Shown here: positions 1 through 5,388 of the stretch, one piece after another
How positions within the stretch are numbered: the first letter of the stretch is position 1
Layout: each line of letters starts with the position of its first letter
Source of the DNA: Prevotellaceae bacterium
GTDB taxonomy: Bacteria > Bacteroidota > Bacteroidia > Bacteroidales > UBA932
Length of the DNA: 5,397 bases
Assembly: GCA_031275145.1 (NCBI GenBank)
Contig: JAISPE010000178.1
Span: forward strand, 1-5,397
Direction of reading: 5' to 3'
The notes under the pieces: model-generated
Databases searched by the model: none
What the model was told of the DNA's origin: nothing
Seen by the model: the letters and a program-made list of their open reading frames with translations, nothing else
Translations under genes and position numbers: made by a program

Positions 1-192
1 TACCCGGATTTCGTCTGCAATTAGGGATGGAATTTATTTTTTTGCATAAAACACAAAAAAACGGCAGTTGATTTACAATTTATTATAAATTTGTTACAAA
101 AGCGGGAACCGTTAAATGCTTACTGATAATCAGGGTACAAGCATTTCGACGGATGTTATATGTAACGGACAGTCAGTTAAATGAACGGTTAA
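1..192. other. upstream non-coding stretch with no supported gene
   Basis: This AT-rich stretch holds no complete reading frame. All three forward frames entering at the left edge close quickly, with stops at 22-24 (TAG), 47-49 (TAA) and 69-71 (TGA), so at most the last residues of an upstream gene could lie here. The frame ending at 71 begins with an alternating hydrophobic pattern, FRLQLGMEFIF, reminiscent of the last strand of an outer-membrane beta-barrel. It runs nine residues past that point, so I do not call it a gene. The rest contains weak inverted repeats (listed separately) and no T-tract terminator. Confidence 0.6.
114..146. repeat. nested inverted repeat, possible hairpin
   Basis: AAATGCTT (114-121) and its exact reverse complement AAGCATTT (139-146) flank a smaller dyad, CTGA-TAA-TCAG (123-133). 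The inner element would make a 4-bp stem with a 3-nt loop, and the outer arms add 8 bp with unpaired bases between. It lies upstream of the candidate promoter, so it would be transcribed only from a gene to the left. No T-run follows it, which argues against a standard intrinsic terminator. It could be a protein-binding site or chance in an AT-rich stretch. Confidence 0.3.
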
Positions 193-200
193 TTGTCTGT
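169..200. repeat. imperfect inverted repeat over the -33 region
   Basis: The arms ACAGtCAgTTAA (169-180) and TTAAtTGtCTGT (189-200) match in 10 of 12 positions about a centre at 184.5. The right arm covers the putative -33 element (TTG at 193-195), which is where a regulator could compete with RNA polymerase. The pentamer AACGG also occurs as a direct repeat at 164-168 and 184-188, 20 bp apart. No known regulator site is recognised, and such symmetry can arise by chance in sequence of this composition. Confidence 0.25.
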
Positions 201-223
201 TTAAAATAAAAGCAATACATTTG
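193..223 (+). promoter_or_regulatory. Bacteroidota-type promoter for the operon
   Basis: TACATTTG at 216-223 is an exact match to the Bacteroidota -7 consensus TAnnTTTG. TTG at 193-195 (ATTG at 192-195, one mismatch to TTTG) lies 20 bp upstream, the usual spacing to the -33 element. Transcription would start around 229-231, giving an AT-rich leader of about 44 nt before the ATG at 274. A weaker alternative uses TTG at 226-228 and TTAGTTTG at 250-257 (one mismatch, 21-bp spacer). In that case the 227-242 palindrome would lie in the spacer and touch the -33 element. No comparable match was found before the other five genes. Confidence 0.65.
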
Positions 224-226
224 CAT

Positions 227-242
227 TGGGAAAATTTTCCCA
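227..242. promoter_or_regulatory. perfect 16-bp palindrome, candidate operator
   Basis: TGGGAAAATTTTCCCA is perfectly self-complementary over 16 bp and starts 4 bp downstream of the -7 element, on the expected transcription start. This is a typical position for a repressor operator that blocks initiation. With no loop bases it would make a poor RNA hairpin, so binding by a dimeric protein is more likely than attenuation. It matches neither the CTGT-N8-ACAG nor the GAAC-N4-GTTC type of LexA box, and I cannot name the regulator. The next pair out (T226/T243) breaks the symmetry. Confidence 0.5.
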
Positions 243-273
243 TAAAAAGTTAGTTTGAATTAAATTATTATAG

Positions 274-1251
274 ATGTATTCAGCTGAAAATATTAAAGAG
301 TTAGTAGAAAAATCTTTGAAAGGCATACAGTATCCGGACGGACCGTCGGAGTTATATGCCCCTGTTACGTACAGTCTGTCAATCGGAGGCAAGCGAATCA
401 GACCCATACTGGCGCTGTTATCGTGCAACCTTTTCACCGACAGGATAACAGATAAATGTATTCTGCCTGCGACCGGTCTGGAGATATTCCATTGTTTTAC
501 TCTGGTACACGACGATATTATGGACAAGGCGGATATGAGACGCAATCAGCCTTCTATCCATAAAAAATGGAATATCAACACAGCTATCCTTTCGGGAGAT
601 GCGATGTGTATGGAAGCCTATAAATTACTGTGTTATGCCGAGACGTCTAAAATATCGGACATACTGCACGCTTTCAATAAAGCGGCTTTAAATGTCTGTG
701 AAGGACAGCAGTACGACATGAATTACGAAAATAAAACTACGATAATCGAAGAGGATTATCTAAGAATGATAGAGCTTAAAACGGCGGCGCTTATTTCGGT
801 ATCGACGAAGATAGGCGCGATTATGGGCGATGCGTCTTCGTCGGATATCGACAGGCTTGCAAAAATCGGGCTTAATCTGGGACTTGCGTTTCAGATTCAG
901 GACGATATCATGGATTCGTATTCCGATTCCAAGAAAATCGGAAAGGATACGGGACTGGATATTGCCAACAACAAAAAAACGTACCTGCTGACTTCCGCCA
1001 TACGTCTGGCAAAAGGCGAGCAGAAAAAACAGCTGCTTTCGCTGTTAAACGGAAAGGATATCTCTTTCGAGCATAAGTACGCCGAAATCAAGGAAATATA
1101 CGACAGCCTTAAAGTGCGGTATTTAGCCGAAACCAAGGTAAAAGAATATTTCTCTACAGTCGAAGACGAACTGAAAGCGGTTGACGTTAAGCCGGAAAGA
1201 AAATATTTCTTCAAGGAATTTATAGACAGTTTATTCGGGCGGCAGAAATGA
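274..1251 (+). CDS. short-chain polyprenyl diphosphate synthase (FPP/GGPP synthase type)
   Basis: This 325-residue cytosolic enzyme of the trans-isoprenyl diphosphate synthase family condenses isopentenyl diphosphate with allylic diphosphates. It supplies precursors for undecaprenyl carrier lipid and quinone side chains. Visible in order: GGKRIRP (38-44, substrate diphosphate binding), first aspartate-rich motif DDIMD (80-84) with RR at 89-90, LSGDAM (106-111), KT (169-170), FQIQ plus second aspartate-rich motif DDIMD (206-214), and GKD (223-225). All catalytic elements are present and the length is normal. The first motif has the plain DDxxD form without the two-residue insertion of E. coli IspA, and Phe75 lies five residues before it. 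A bulky residue there usually limits products to C15-C20, so I favour FPP or GGPP over a long-chain product, but the exact length is an inference. The start is firm: an in-frame TAG (271-273) immediately precedes the ATG. The leader has no Shine-Dalgarno sequence. It is the first gene of the apparent operon and overlaps the next by ATGA. Confidence 0.93.
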   Translation: MYSAENIKELVEKSLKGIQYPDGPSELYAPVTYSLSIGGKRIRPILALLSCNLFTDRITDKCILPATGLEIFHCFTLVHDDIMDKADMRRNQPSIHKKWNINTAILSGDAMCMEAYKLLCYAETSKISDILHAFNKAALNVCEGQQYDMNYENKTTIIEEDYLRMIELKTAALISVSTKIGAIMGDASSSDIDRLAKIGLNLGLAFQIQDDIMDSYSDSKKIGKDTGLDIANNKKTYLLTSAIRLAKGEQKKQLLSLLNGKDISFEHKYAEIKEIYDSLKVRYLAETKVKEYFSTVEDELKAVDVKPERKYFFKEFIDSLFGRQK

Positions 1252-1862
1252 ATATAACCCTGTTTTCACAATTCTGTACGGATATTTTCAACAAAGCCGT
1301 AGAACATTATCACAAAACGGACAGTATCGATGCCGTGATGGACAATCCTTACCCGGAACAGTCCGTCGAACATCTTCTGTTTCTGAAAAACAGTATCGAC
1401 ACCGTTCAGTGGCATCTGGAAGATATTATACGCAGGCCGGATATCGATCCCGTTGAAGCCTTGCAGATTAAAAGACGGATAGACAGGTCGAATCAGGACA
1501 GGACAGACCTTGTCGAACTGATTGACAGTTATTTTCTCGACGAATTTAAGGACACGGTCAGGCTGCCCGACGCAAAAATCAACACCGAAAGTCCGGCATG
1601 GGCTATCGACAGACTGTCGATACTTGCGCTGAAAATATATCACATGCGTATCGAAACACTTAGAACGGAGGCTGCAACGGAACATATCGACCTGTGCAGG
1701 CAAAAACTGAAAACTCTGGAAGAACAGCAGGCCGATCTTTCGACGGCTATCGACCAGCTGCTGGAAGACATCGCTTCCGGTAAAAAATACATGAAAACAT
1801 ACAAACAGATGAAAATGTACAACGATCCGAAATTAAATCCCGAACTTTATAATAAAAAATAA
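1248..1862 (+). CDS. DUF4254 family protein, function unknown
   Basis: This 204-residue soluble protein has no signal peptide or membrane segment and appears almost entirely helical. I recognise it as a DUF4254 protein from its conserved blocks: QWHLED (54-59), a stretch around KRRIDRSNQDRTD (75-87), NTESPAWAIDRLSILALKIYHM (112-133, key residues ESPAWAIDRLS), and a C-terminal block STAIDQLLEDI...GKKYMKTYKQMKMYNDP (165-194). The family is known mainly from Bacteroidota and has no established activity that I know of. The many invariant charged and aromatic residues suggest a specific binding or catalytic role rather than a scaffold. Its ATG lies within the ATGA that ends the prenyl synthase gene, so translation is probably coupled to it. 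recA starts two bases after its stop codon. A link to isoprenoid or carrier-lipid metabolism is possible from context alone and is not shown by the sequence. Confidence 0.88.
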   Translation: MNITLFSQFCTDIFNKAVEHYHKTDSIDAVMDNPYPEQSVEHLLFLKNSIDTVQWHLEDIIRRPDIDPVEALQIKRRIDRSNQDRTDLVELIDSYFLDEFKDTVRLPDAKINTESPAWAIDRLSILALKIYHMRIETLRTEAATEHIDLCRQKLKTLEEQQADLSTAIDQLLEDIASGKKYMKTYKQMKMYNDPKLNPELYNKK

Positions 1863-1864
1863 TT

Positions 1865-2899
1865 ATGGCAAAAGAAAAAGAAGAAAAAAACGCAGACGGC
1901 AAGAGCGAAAAAATGAAAGCATTACAAGCTGCACTCGACAAAATCGAGAAAGACTTCGGTAAAGGCACAATCATGAAAATGGGCGACAAAGTCGTGGAAG
2001 ACATTCCTGTGATTTCTTCCGGCTCTATCGGTATTGACAACGCCCTGGGTGTCGGCGGATACCCGAGAGGCAGAGTGATTGAGATTTACGGTCCCGAATC
2101 GTCGGGAAAAACGACCCTTGCGATACATGCAATCGCCGAAGCCCAGAAAGCGGGAGGAATTGCCGCAATTATCGACGCCGAACACGCTTTCGACAGAACG
2201 TATGCAATAAAACTGGGAGTGGATGTCAATACTTTACTGATTTCGCAACCCGACAACGGCGAACAGGCTCTCGAAATCGCCGACCAGTTAATCCGTTCCG
2301 GGGCCGTTGATATTGTAGTGATTGACTCTGTCGCCGCTCTTACCCCGAAAACTGAAATCGAAGGCGATATGGGCGATAAAAACATGGGACTGCAGGCCCG
2401 TCTGATGTCGCAGGCTTTGCGTAAACTCACCGGAACGATAAACAAGACGAATACCTGCTGCATATTTATCAACCAGTTACGCGATAAAATCGGCGTTATG
2501 TTCGGCAGCCCCGAAACAACGACGGGAGGCAATGCCCTGAAATTCTATGCATCGGTACGTATTGACGTGCGTAAAATATCTTCGCTGAAAGAGGGCGAAG
2601 ATCACTGGGGATCGCGTACAAGAGTGAAAGTCGTTAAAAACAAGATGTCGCCGCCGTTCAAAAAGGCTGAATTTGATATAGTTTTCGGCGAAGGAATCTC
2701 GAAAATCGGCGAAATCATCGATCTGGGTACAGACCTCAATATCATCAAAAAAAGCGGCTCGTGGTTCAGTTACGGAGAGACAAGGCTTGCGCAGGGAAGA
2801 GATTCGGTGAAAAAATTACTGCTTGACAATCCGGAACTCTGCGAAGAACTTGAGACAAAAATACGGGAAAAAATCAAGGAAGTAGACGATCTTGTATAA
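1865..2899 (+). CDS. recA: recombinase RecA
   Basis: RecA is the ATP-dependent strand-exchange protein of homologous recombination and DNA repair. It polymerises on single-stranded DNA and stimulates LexA/UmuD-type self-cleavage where such proteins exist. The 344 residues are full length. Visible: a lysine/glutamate-rich N-terminus, the polymerisation helix region (KALQAALDKIEKDFGKG, 18-34), Walker A GPESSGKT (76-83), catalytic glutamate in AEHAFD (Glu106), Walker B VVIDS (151-155), and the loop-2 region QLRDKIGVMFGSPETTTGG (204-222) leading into NALKFYASVRIDVR. The C-terminal domain follows, with a modestly acidic tail. AEHAFD, in place of the common AEHALD, is usual in Bacteroidota as far as I recall. 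All key residues are present, so it should be active. It begins 2 bp after the DUF4254 stop, with no promoter or Shine-Dalgarno sequence of its own. Expression therefore probably depends on the promoter at 193-223 and on translation of the gene before it. Confidence 0.98.
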   Translation: MAKEKEEKNADGKSEKMKALQAALDKIEKDFGKGTIMKMGDKVVEDIPVISSGSIGIDNALGVGGYPRGRVIEIYGPESSGKTTLAIHAIAEAQKAGGIAAIIDAEHAFDRTYAIKLGVDVNTLLISQPDNGEQALEIADQLIRSGAVDIVVIDSVAALTPKTEIEGDMGDKNMGLQARLMSQALRKLTGTINKTNTCCIFINQLRDKIGVMFGSPETTTGGNALKFYASVRIDVRKISSLKEGEDHWGSRTRVKVVKNKMSPPFKKAEFDIVFGEGISKIGEIIDLGTDLNIIKKSGSWFSYGETRLAQGRDSVKKLLLDNPELCEELETKIREKIKEVDDLV

Positions 2900-2911
2900 T
2901 ACGAATTTATA

Positions 2912-3967
2912 ATGGATTACGCATTACAAATACAAAAATTGCTGCTCAGGAAGGAAAAACTTTCGTCTCCCCTCGACAGGATAACGCTACTGAAACAGGC
3001 AATAAATCTGGCAGATGCGCATAACGATATCGAATGGGGATTCGACCTGCGTCTGGACCTGATAAGAGACGAAAAGGATACTTCGCACTGCGACGAAAGT
3101 CTGCCCGCATTTACATGGATACTTGATGCTTACGACAAAAATCCGGAAATGTTCGACGAAGAGGATTTTCTCTGGGAATACAAGTGGATGCTTGGCTCGG
3201 TAAGACGCAACAGCTCAATATCGCTCGAACAGATTGAATCGATTGCCGAAGATTTCAAAACACGCCTGCTGCGAAACGGTTACAGTCTGCGGCCGTATTA
3301 CACGGCAAAGGCTCATCTGGCTTTTTTCCTTAACAGTCCGGCCGATGCGAAGAAATATATCGACCTTAGAAATCAGGAAGTCAGAGACGAAATGTCAAAC
3401 TGCCGTGCCTGCGAACTTGACGACGATGTCGAACTCGAAATGCGTCTGGGAAATCTCGAAAAAGCCATTACTGTGGGAAACAGTATGCTTACGAAGAAGG
3501 TTACCTGTACGCACATGCCTTTTTCCTGCTACTGCACTTGCGTGAAATATTTCATGAAAGCCGGCGACACGGAAAAAGCTCTTGAATATTTCCGGAAAGC
3601 GGAAGCCGATCTGGCACAACTTTCCGATACTTCGCAAATATCCGAAATAGGAATAATGATCCGGTTTTTAACGGATTATGACAGGGAAAAAGCATGGACA
3701 TTTTTCGAGCAGCATGCGCACTGGAACGTGGACAGCGAAGATTTTCTGGATTTTCTCTTCTCCATCAACGTTTTGCCCTTGTTGAAAGGCGAAGGAAGCA
3801 GGGTTTTGAACGTAAATCCATCCCTCGAATGGTACAGGGAAGATAATACGTATGATTTAAAGGAAGTTTACAATTATTATTATAAAAAAGCAAAGGATTT
3901 GGCAGAAAGGTTCGACAAACGTAACGGAAGCGGTTATTTTGGCGAACAGTTTGCCGAAGCCGTATAA
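2912..3967 (+). CDS. TPR-like helical protein with conserved cysteines, function unknown
   Basis: This 351-residue soluble protein has no signal peptide and consists of consecutive amphipathic helices. One clear TPR-like unit is AGDTEKALEYFRKAEADL (217-234); a second, weaker one is GNLEKAITVGNSML (180-193). It resembles, from memory, a widespread uncharacterised family of TPR proteins. Shared features are an N-terminal FDEEDFLWEYKWML-like block (81-94), a central C-x2-C (Cys164, Cys167) followed about 30 residues later by TCTHMP (198-203), and a C-terminal AERFDKRNGSGYF (331-343). Cysteines cluster at 164, 167, 199, 206, 208 and 210, close to His201, so metal binding or redox sensitivity is possible but unproven. 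TPR folds usually bind proteins, so an adaptor role is the most general reading. It starts 12 bp after recA, with an AT-rich leader, and is probably co-transcribed. Nothing in the sequence shows an interaction with RecA. Confidence 0.8.
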   Translation: MDYALQIQKLLLRKEKLSSPLDRITLLKQAINLADAHNDIEWGFDLRLDLIRDEKDTSHCDESLPAFTWILDAYDKNPEMFDEEDFLWEYKWMLGSVRRNSSISLEQIESIAEDFKTRLLRNGYSLRPYYTAKAHLAFFLNSPADAKKYIDLRNQEVRDEMSNCRACELDDDVELEMRLGNLEKAITVGNSMLTKKVTCTHMPFSCYCTCVKYFMKAGDTEKALEYFRKAEADLAQLSDTSQISEIGIMIRFLTDYDREKAWTFFEQHAHWNVDSEDFLDFLFSINVLPLLKGEGSRVLNVNPSLEWYREDNTYDLKEVYNYYYKKAKDLAERFDKRNGSGYFGEQFAEAV

Positions 3968-3972
3968 AAAAC

Positions 3973-3979
3973 AGGAGGT
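3973..3979 (+). promoter_or_regulatory. strong Shine-Dalgarno sequence, unusual for this genome type
   Basis: AGGAGGT at 3973-3979 gives seven contiguous pairs with the usual 16S anti-Shine-Dalgarno sequence and lies 6 nt before the ATG at 3986, an optimal spacing. The leaders of the prenyl synthase, recA, TPR and efp genes have nothing similar and are AT-rich, as normal for Bacteroidota. The DUF4254 gene has only a purine-rich coding overlap. In this phylum the anti-Shine-Dalgarno is largely sequestered on the ribosome, and strong sites are rare and can be regulatory (rpsU in Flavobacterium). The element also firmly fixes the start of the following gene. Confidence 0.75.
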
Positions 3980-3985
3980 TAGTTA

Positions 3986-4795
3986 ATGAAAAAAACAGTG
4001 TTTACAATTGTATTGTGTTGTTTGTTTTTTCCGTCGCGGTCGCAGTTCGACAATAAACTGTCGGATTTGGGGCTTAAAGGAAAAGTGAGTTCGGTTGTCG
4101 AACGGGAGTACCGGCTTACCAACTACGACTATAACACGAAAGAGGAAGAACGTAAGGCGAGCTTTACATTCAATACCGACGGTCGCAAAACCGAAGAGAA
4201 ATATGCGAATCCTTCGGGTGAAACGTTGTATCTCGGAGTGTTCAAGTATTCTTCGTCGGGAGAACTTGTCGAGGAAAAGGTGAATAACTTTGAGTATAAG
4301 AAGAATTTTGTTAAAAAATATGTTACTGCTCCGAAGGATATAACCGTTCATATCGAGGTCGAATCCGCTGCTTCGCAGATACACGAAAAGTATACTTTGG
4401 ACGCAAAAAAGAATGTAACTCAAAAGGTTGAATACGACAATGGCGAGACTGTCCGGACATTCAAGTATTCCTACAGTTCCGCAGGCAGGCTACAGTCCGA
4501 AACCCAGCAAATGCCCGGTCTCAACATCAATTTCCGGTATACCTATAATAATAAGGGACAGCTGGAAAAGAAATCGGAAGTCGATGCCGCCGGAAAAGTT
4601 CTTCATACGCAGACTTATACTTATGACAAAAACGGGAATGTCGATTCGGAAGTAACTTCGTACGCCGGCGACCCGCAAAAATTGACGCTGAAGTATAAGT
4701 ATGTGCTTGATTCTGCCGGAAACTGGACAGAAAAGCAGGAGTTTATGGACGGCCGTCTGTTTTCGGTCATAACAAGAGAAATATCATATTATTAA
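3986..4795 (+). CDS. secreted protein with YD/RHS-like repeats
   Basis: This 269-residue exported protein has no known function. Its N-terminus is a signal peptide: MKK, a hydrophobic core TVFTIVLCCLFF (4-15) and a likely signal peptidase I cut after SRS (17-19), leaving Gln20 first. The double cysteine at 11-12 sits inside the core without a proper lipobox, so I do not call it a lipoprotein. The mature part consists of imperfect repeats of about 24-28 residues with the pattern aromatic-x-aromatic-x3-4-G. Examples are FTFNTDG (60-66), FKYSSSG (86-92), YSYSSAG (161-167), YTYNNKG (185-191), YTYDKNG (211-217) and YKYVLDSAG (237-245). This is the signature of YD/RHS-like beta-hairpin repeats, here without the toxin or core domains of true Rhs proteins. 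A periplasmic or surface role in binding sugars or proteins is a reasonable guess. It starts 18 bp after the TPR gene and has a strong Shine-Dalgarno site. Confidence 0.78.
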   Translation: MKKTVFTIVLCCLFFPSRSQFDNKLSDLGLKGKVSSVVEREYRLTNYDYNTKEEERKASFTFNTDGRKTEEKYANPSGETLYLGVFKYSSSGELVEEKVNNFEYKKNFVKKYVTAPKDITVHIEVESAASQIHEKYTLDAKKNVTQKVEYDNGETVRTFKYSYSSAGRLQSETQQMPGLNINFRYTYNNKGQLEKKSEVDAAGKVLHTQTYTYDKNGNVDSEVTSYAGDPQKLTLKYKYVLDSAGNWTEKQEFMDGRLFSVITREISYY

Positions 4796-4821
4796 AAATC
4801 AAAAAATAATACATTAATTTA
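4796..4821 (+). other. AT-rich leader before efp
   Basis: This 26-bp gap is A/T apart from two C residues. It has no Shine-Dalgarno sequence, no TAnnTTTG element and no hairpin. A-rich, unstructured leaders of this kind are the usual translation-initiation context in Bacteroidota. An in-frame TAA at 4807-4809 excludes an upstream extension of efp. I see no separate promoter here or in the end of the preceding gene, so efp either depends on read-through or has a promoter I cannot recognise. Confidence 0.5.
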
Positions 4822-5388
4822 ATGGCAACTACAGCAGATTTTAAAAACGGATTATGTTTTAATTTTAACGGCAAACCATGTTCGATAGTATGGTTTCAGC
4901 ACGTTAAGCCGGGCAAGGGAGGCGCTTTCGTGAAAGTGAAAATGCGTAACCTCGAAAACGGAAGAATACTGGAAAATACATTTACGGCAGGCGAAAAAAT
5001 CGACCTGGTCAATATCGAACGCCGTCCTTATCAGTATCTTTACAAGGATGATTCCGGTTACAATTTTATGCACAACGAAACTTACGAACAGATTTCCCTG
5101 CAACCGGAAATGCTCGACAATGCCGACCTGATGAAGGAAGGACAGTATGTCGAAATGATGTTCAACGCCGACGAAGACAGGGTTCTGACCTGCGAACTGC
5201 CGCCTTTCGTCGAGCTGGAAGTAACATACGCCGAGCCGGGTGTGAAAGGCGATACAGCCTCGTCGTCGGCATTGAAACCGGCGACTCTCGAAACCGGCGC
5301 GGAAATAAAAGTCCCGCTGTTTATCAACCAGGGCGAAAAAATCAGGGTAGACACCCGCAGCAGAGAATATTACGAGCGCGTGAAGTAA
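4822..5388 (+). CDS. efp: translation elongation factor P
   Basis: EF-P binds between the ribosomal P and E sites and restores peptide-bond formation when ribosomes stall on consecutive prolines. The 188 residues are full length and show all three beta-barrel domains. Domain I (about 1-65) carries the tip loop KPGKGGA (29-35), whose Lys32 is at the position modified in many bacteria (Lys34 in E. coli). Domain II spans roughly 66-127. Domain III contains the family signature KPATLETGAEIKVPLFINQG (152-171), followed by the VDTRSREYYERVK end. The KPGKGGA tip has lysine rather than the arginine of rhamnosylated EF-Ps. Which modification it receives, if any, cannot be read from this window, because no epmA/epmB-like gene is present. 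An in-frame stop at 4807-4809 leaves the ATG at 4822 as the natural start. It is the last gene visible, 26 bp after the repeat protein, and only nine bases follow its stop. Confidence 0.97.
   Translation: MATTADFKNGLCFNFNGKPCSIVWFQHVKPGKGGAFVKVKMRNLENGRILENTFTAGEKIDLVNIERRPYQYLYKDDSGYNFMHNETYEQISLQPEMLDNADLMKEGQYVEMMFNADEDRVLTCELPPFVELEVTYAEPGVKGDTASSSALKPATLETGAEIKVPLFINQGEKIRVDTRSREYYERVK

Noticed and set aside
86..93. TAAATTTG, a second match to the -7 consensus
   Set aside because: There is no TTTG or TTG at the required 19-21 bp upstream (nearest TTG at 68-70, 15 bp), and the match is easily met by chance in an AT-rich stretch 180 bp from the gene.
201..545. 114-codon open frame on the minus strand across the start of the prenyl synthase
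   Set aside because: It crosses the promoter and the conserved GGKRIRP and DDIMD coding regions and has no recognisable features of its own.
1266..1703. 145-codon open frame on the minus strand
   Set aside because: It is antisense to the DUF4254 gene, whose protein is clearly conserved in sense; the antisense translation shows no domain.
2086..2532. 148-codon open frame on the minus strand
   Set aside because: It lies entirely antisense inside recA, has no recognisable motifs and no leader, and is explained by the codon pattern of the + strand gene.
2895..2900. TATAAT at the end of recA
   Set aside because: It has no partner -35 element at proper spacing, and Bacteroidota housekeeping promoters use TAnnTTTG instead.
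3234..3545. 103-codon open frame in another frame of the + strand
   Set aside because: It lies within the TPR gene, without its own leader or motif, and its arginine- and threonine-rich translation is typical of a shifted frame.
3995..4027. Lipoprotein signal in the exported repeat protein (cysteines at residues 11-12)
   Set aside because: The residues before the cysteines are Val-Leu within the hydrophobic core, not the small residues a lipobox needs; a signal peptidase I site after SRS fits better.
3983..4423. 146-codon open frame on the minus strand
   Set aside because: It is antisense to the repeat protein, which has a signal peptide, a strong ribosome binding site and regular repeats; the antisense product is low-complexity and hydrophobic without recognisable features.
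4748..4757. 10-bp palindrome GACGGCCGTC followed by TGTTTT, considered as a terminator
   Set aside because: It lies inside the coding region of the repeat protein about 40 bp before its stop, has no loop, and the T-run is too short and interrupted.
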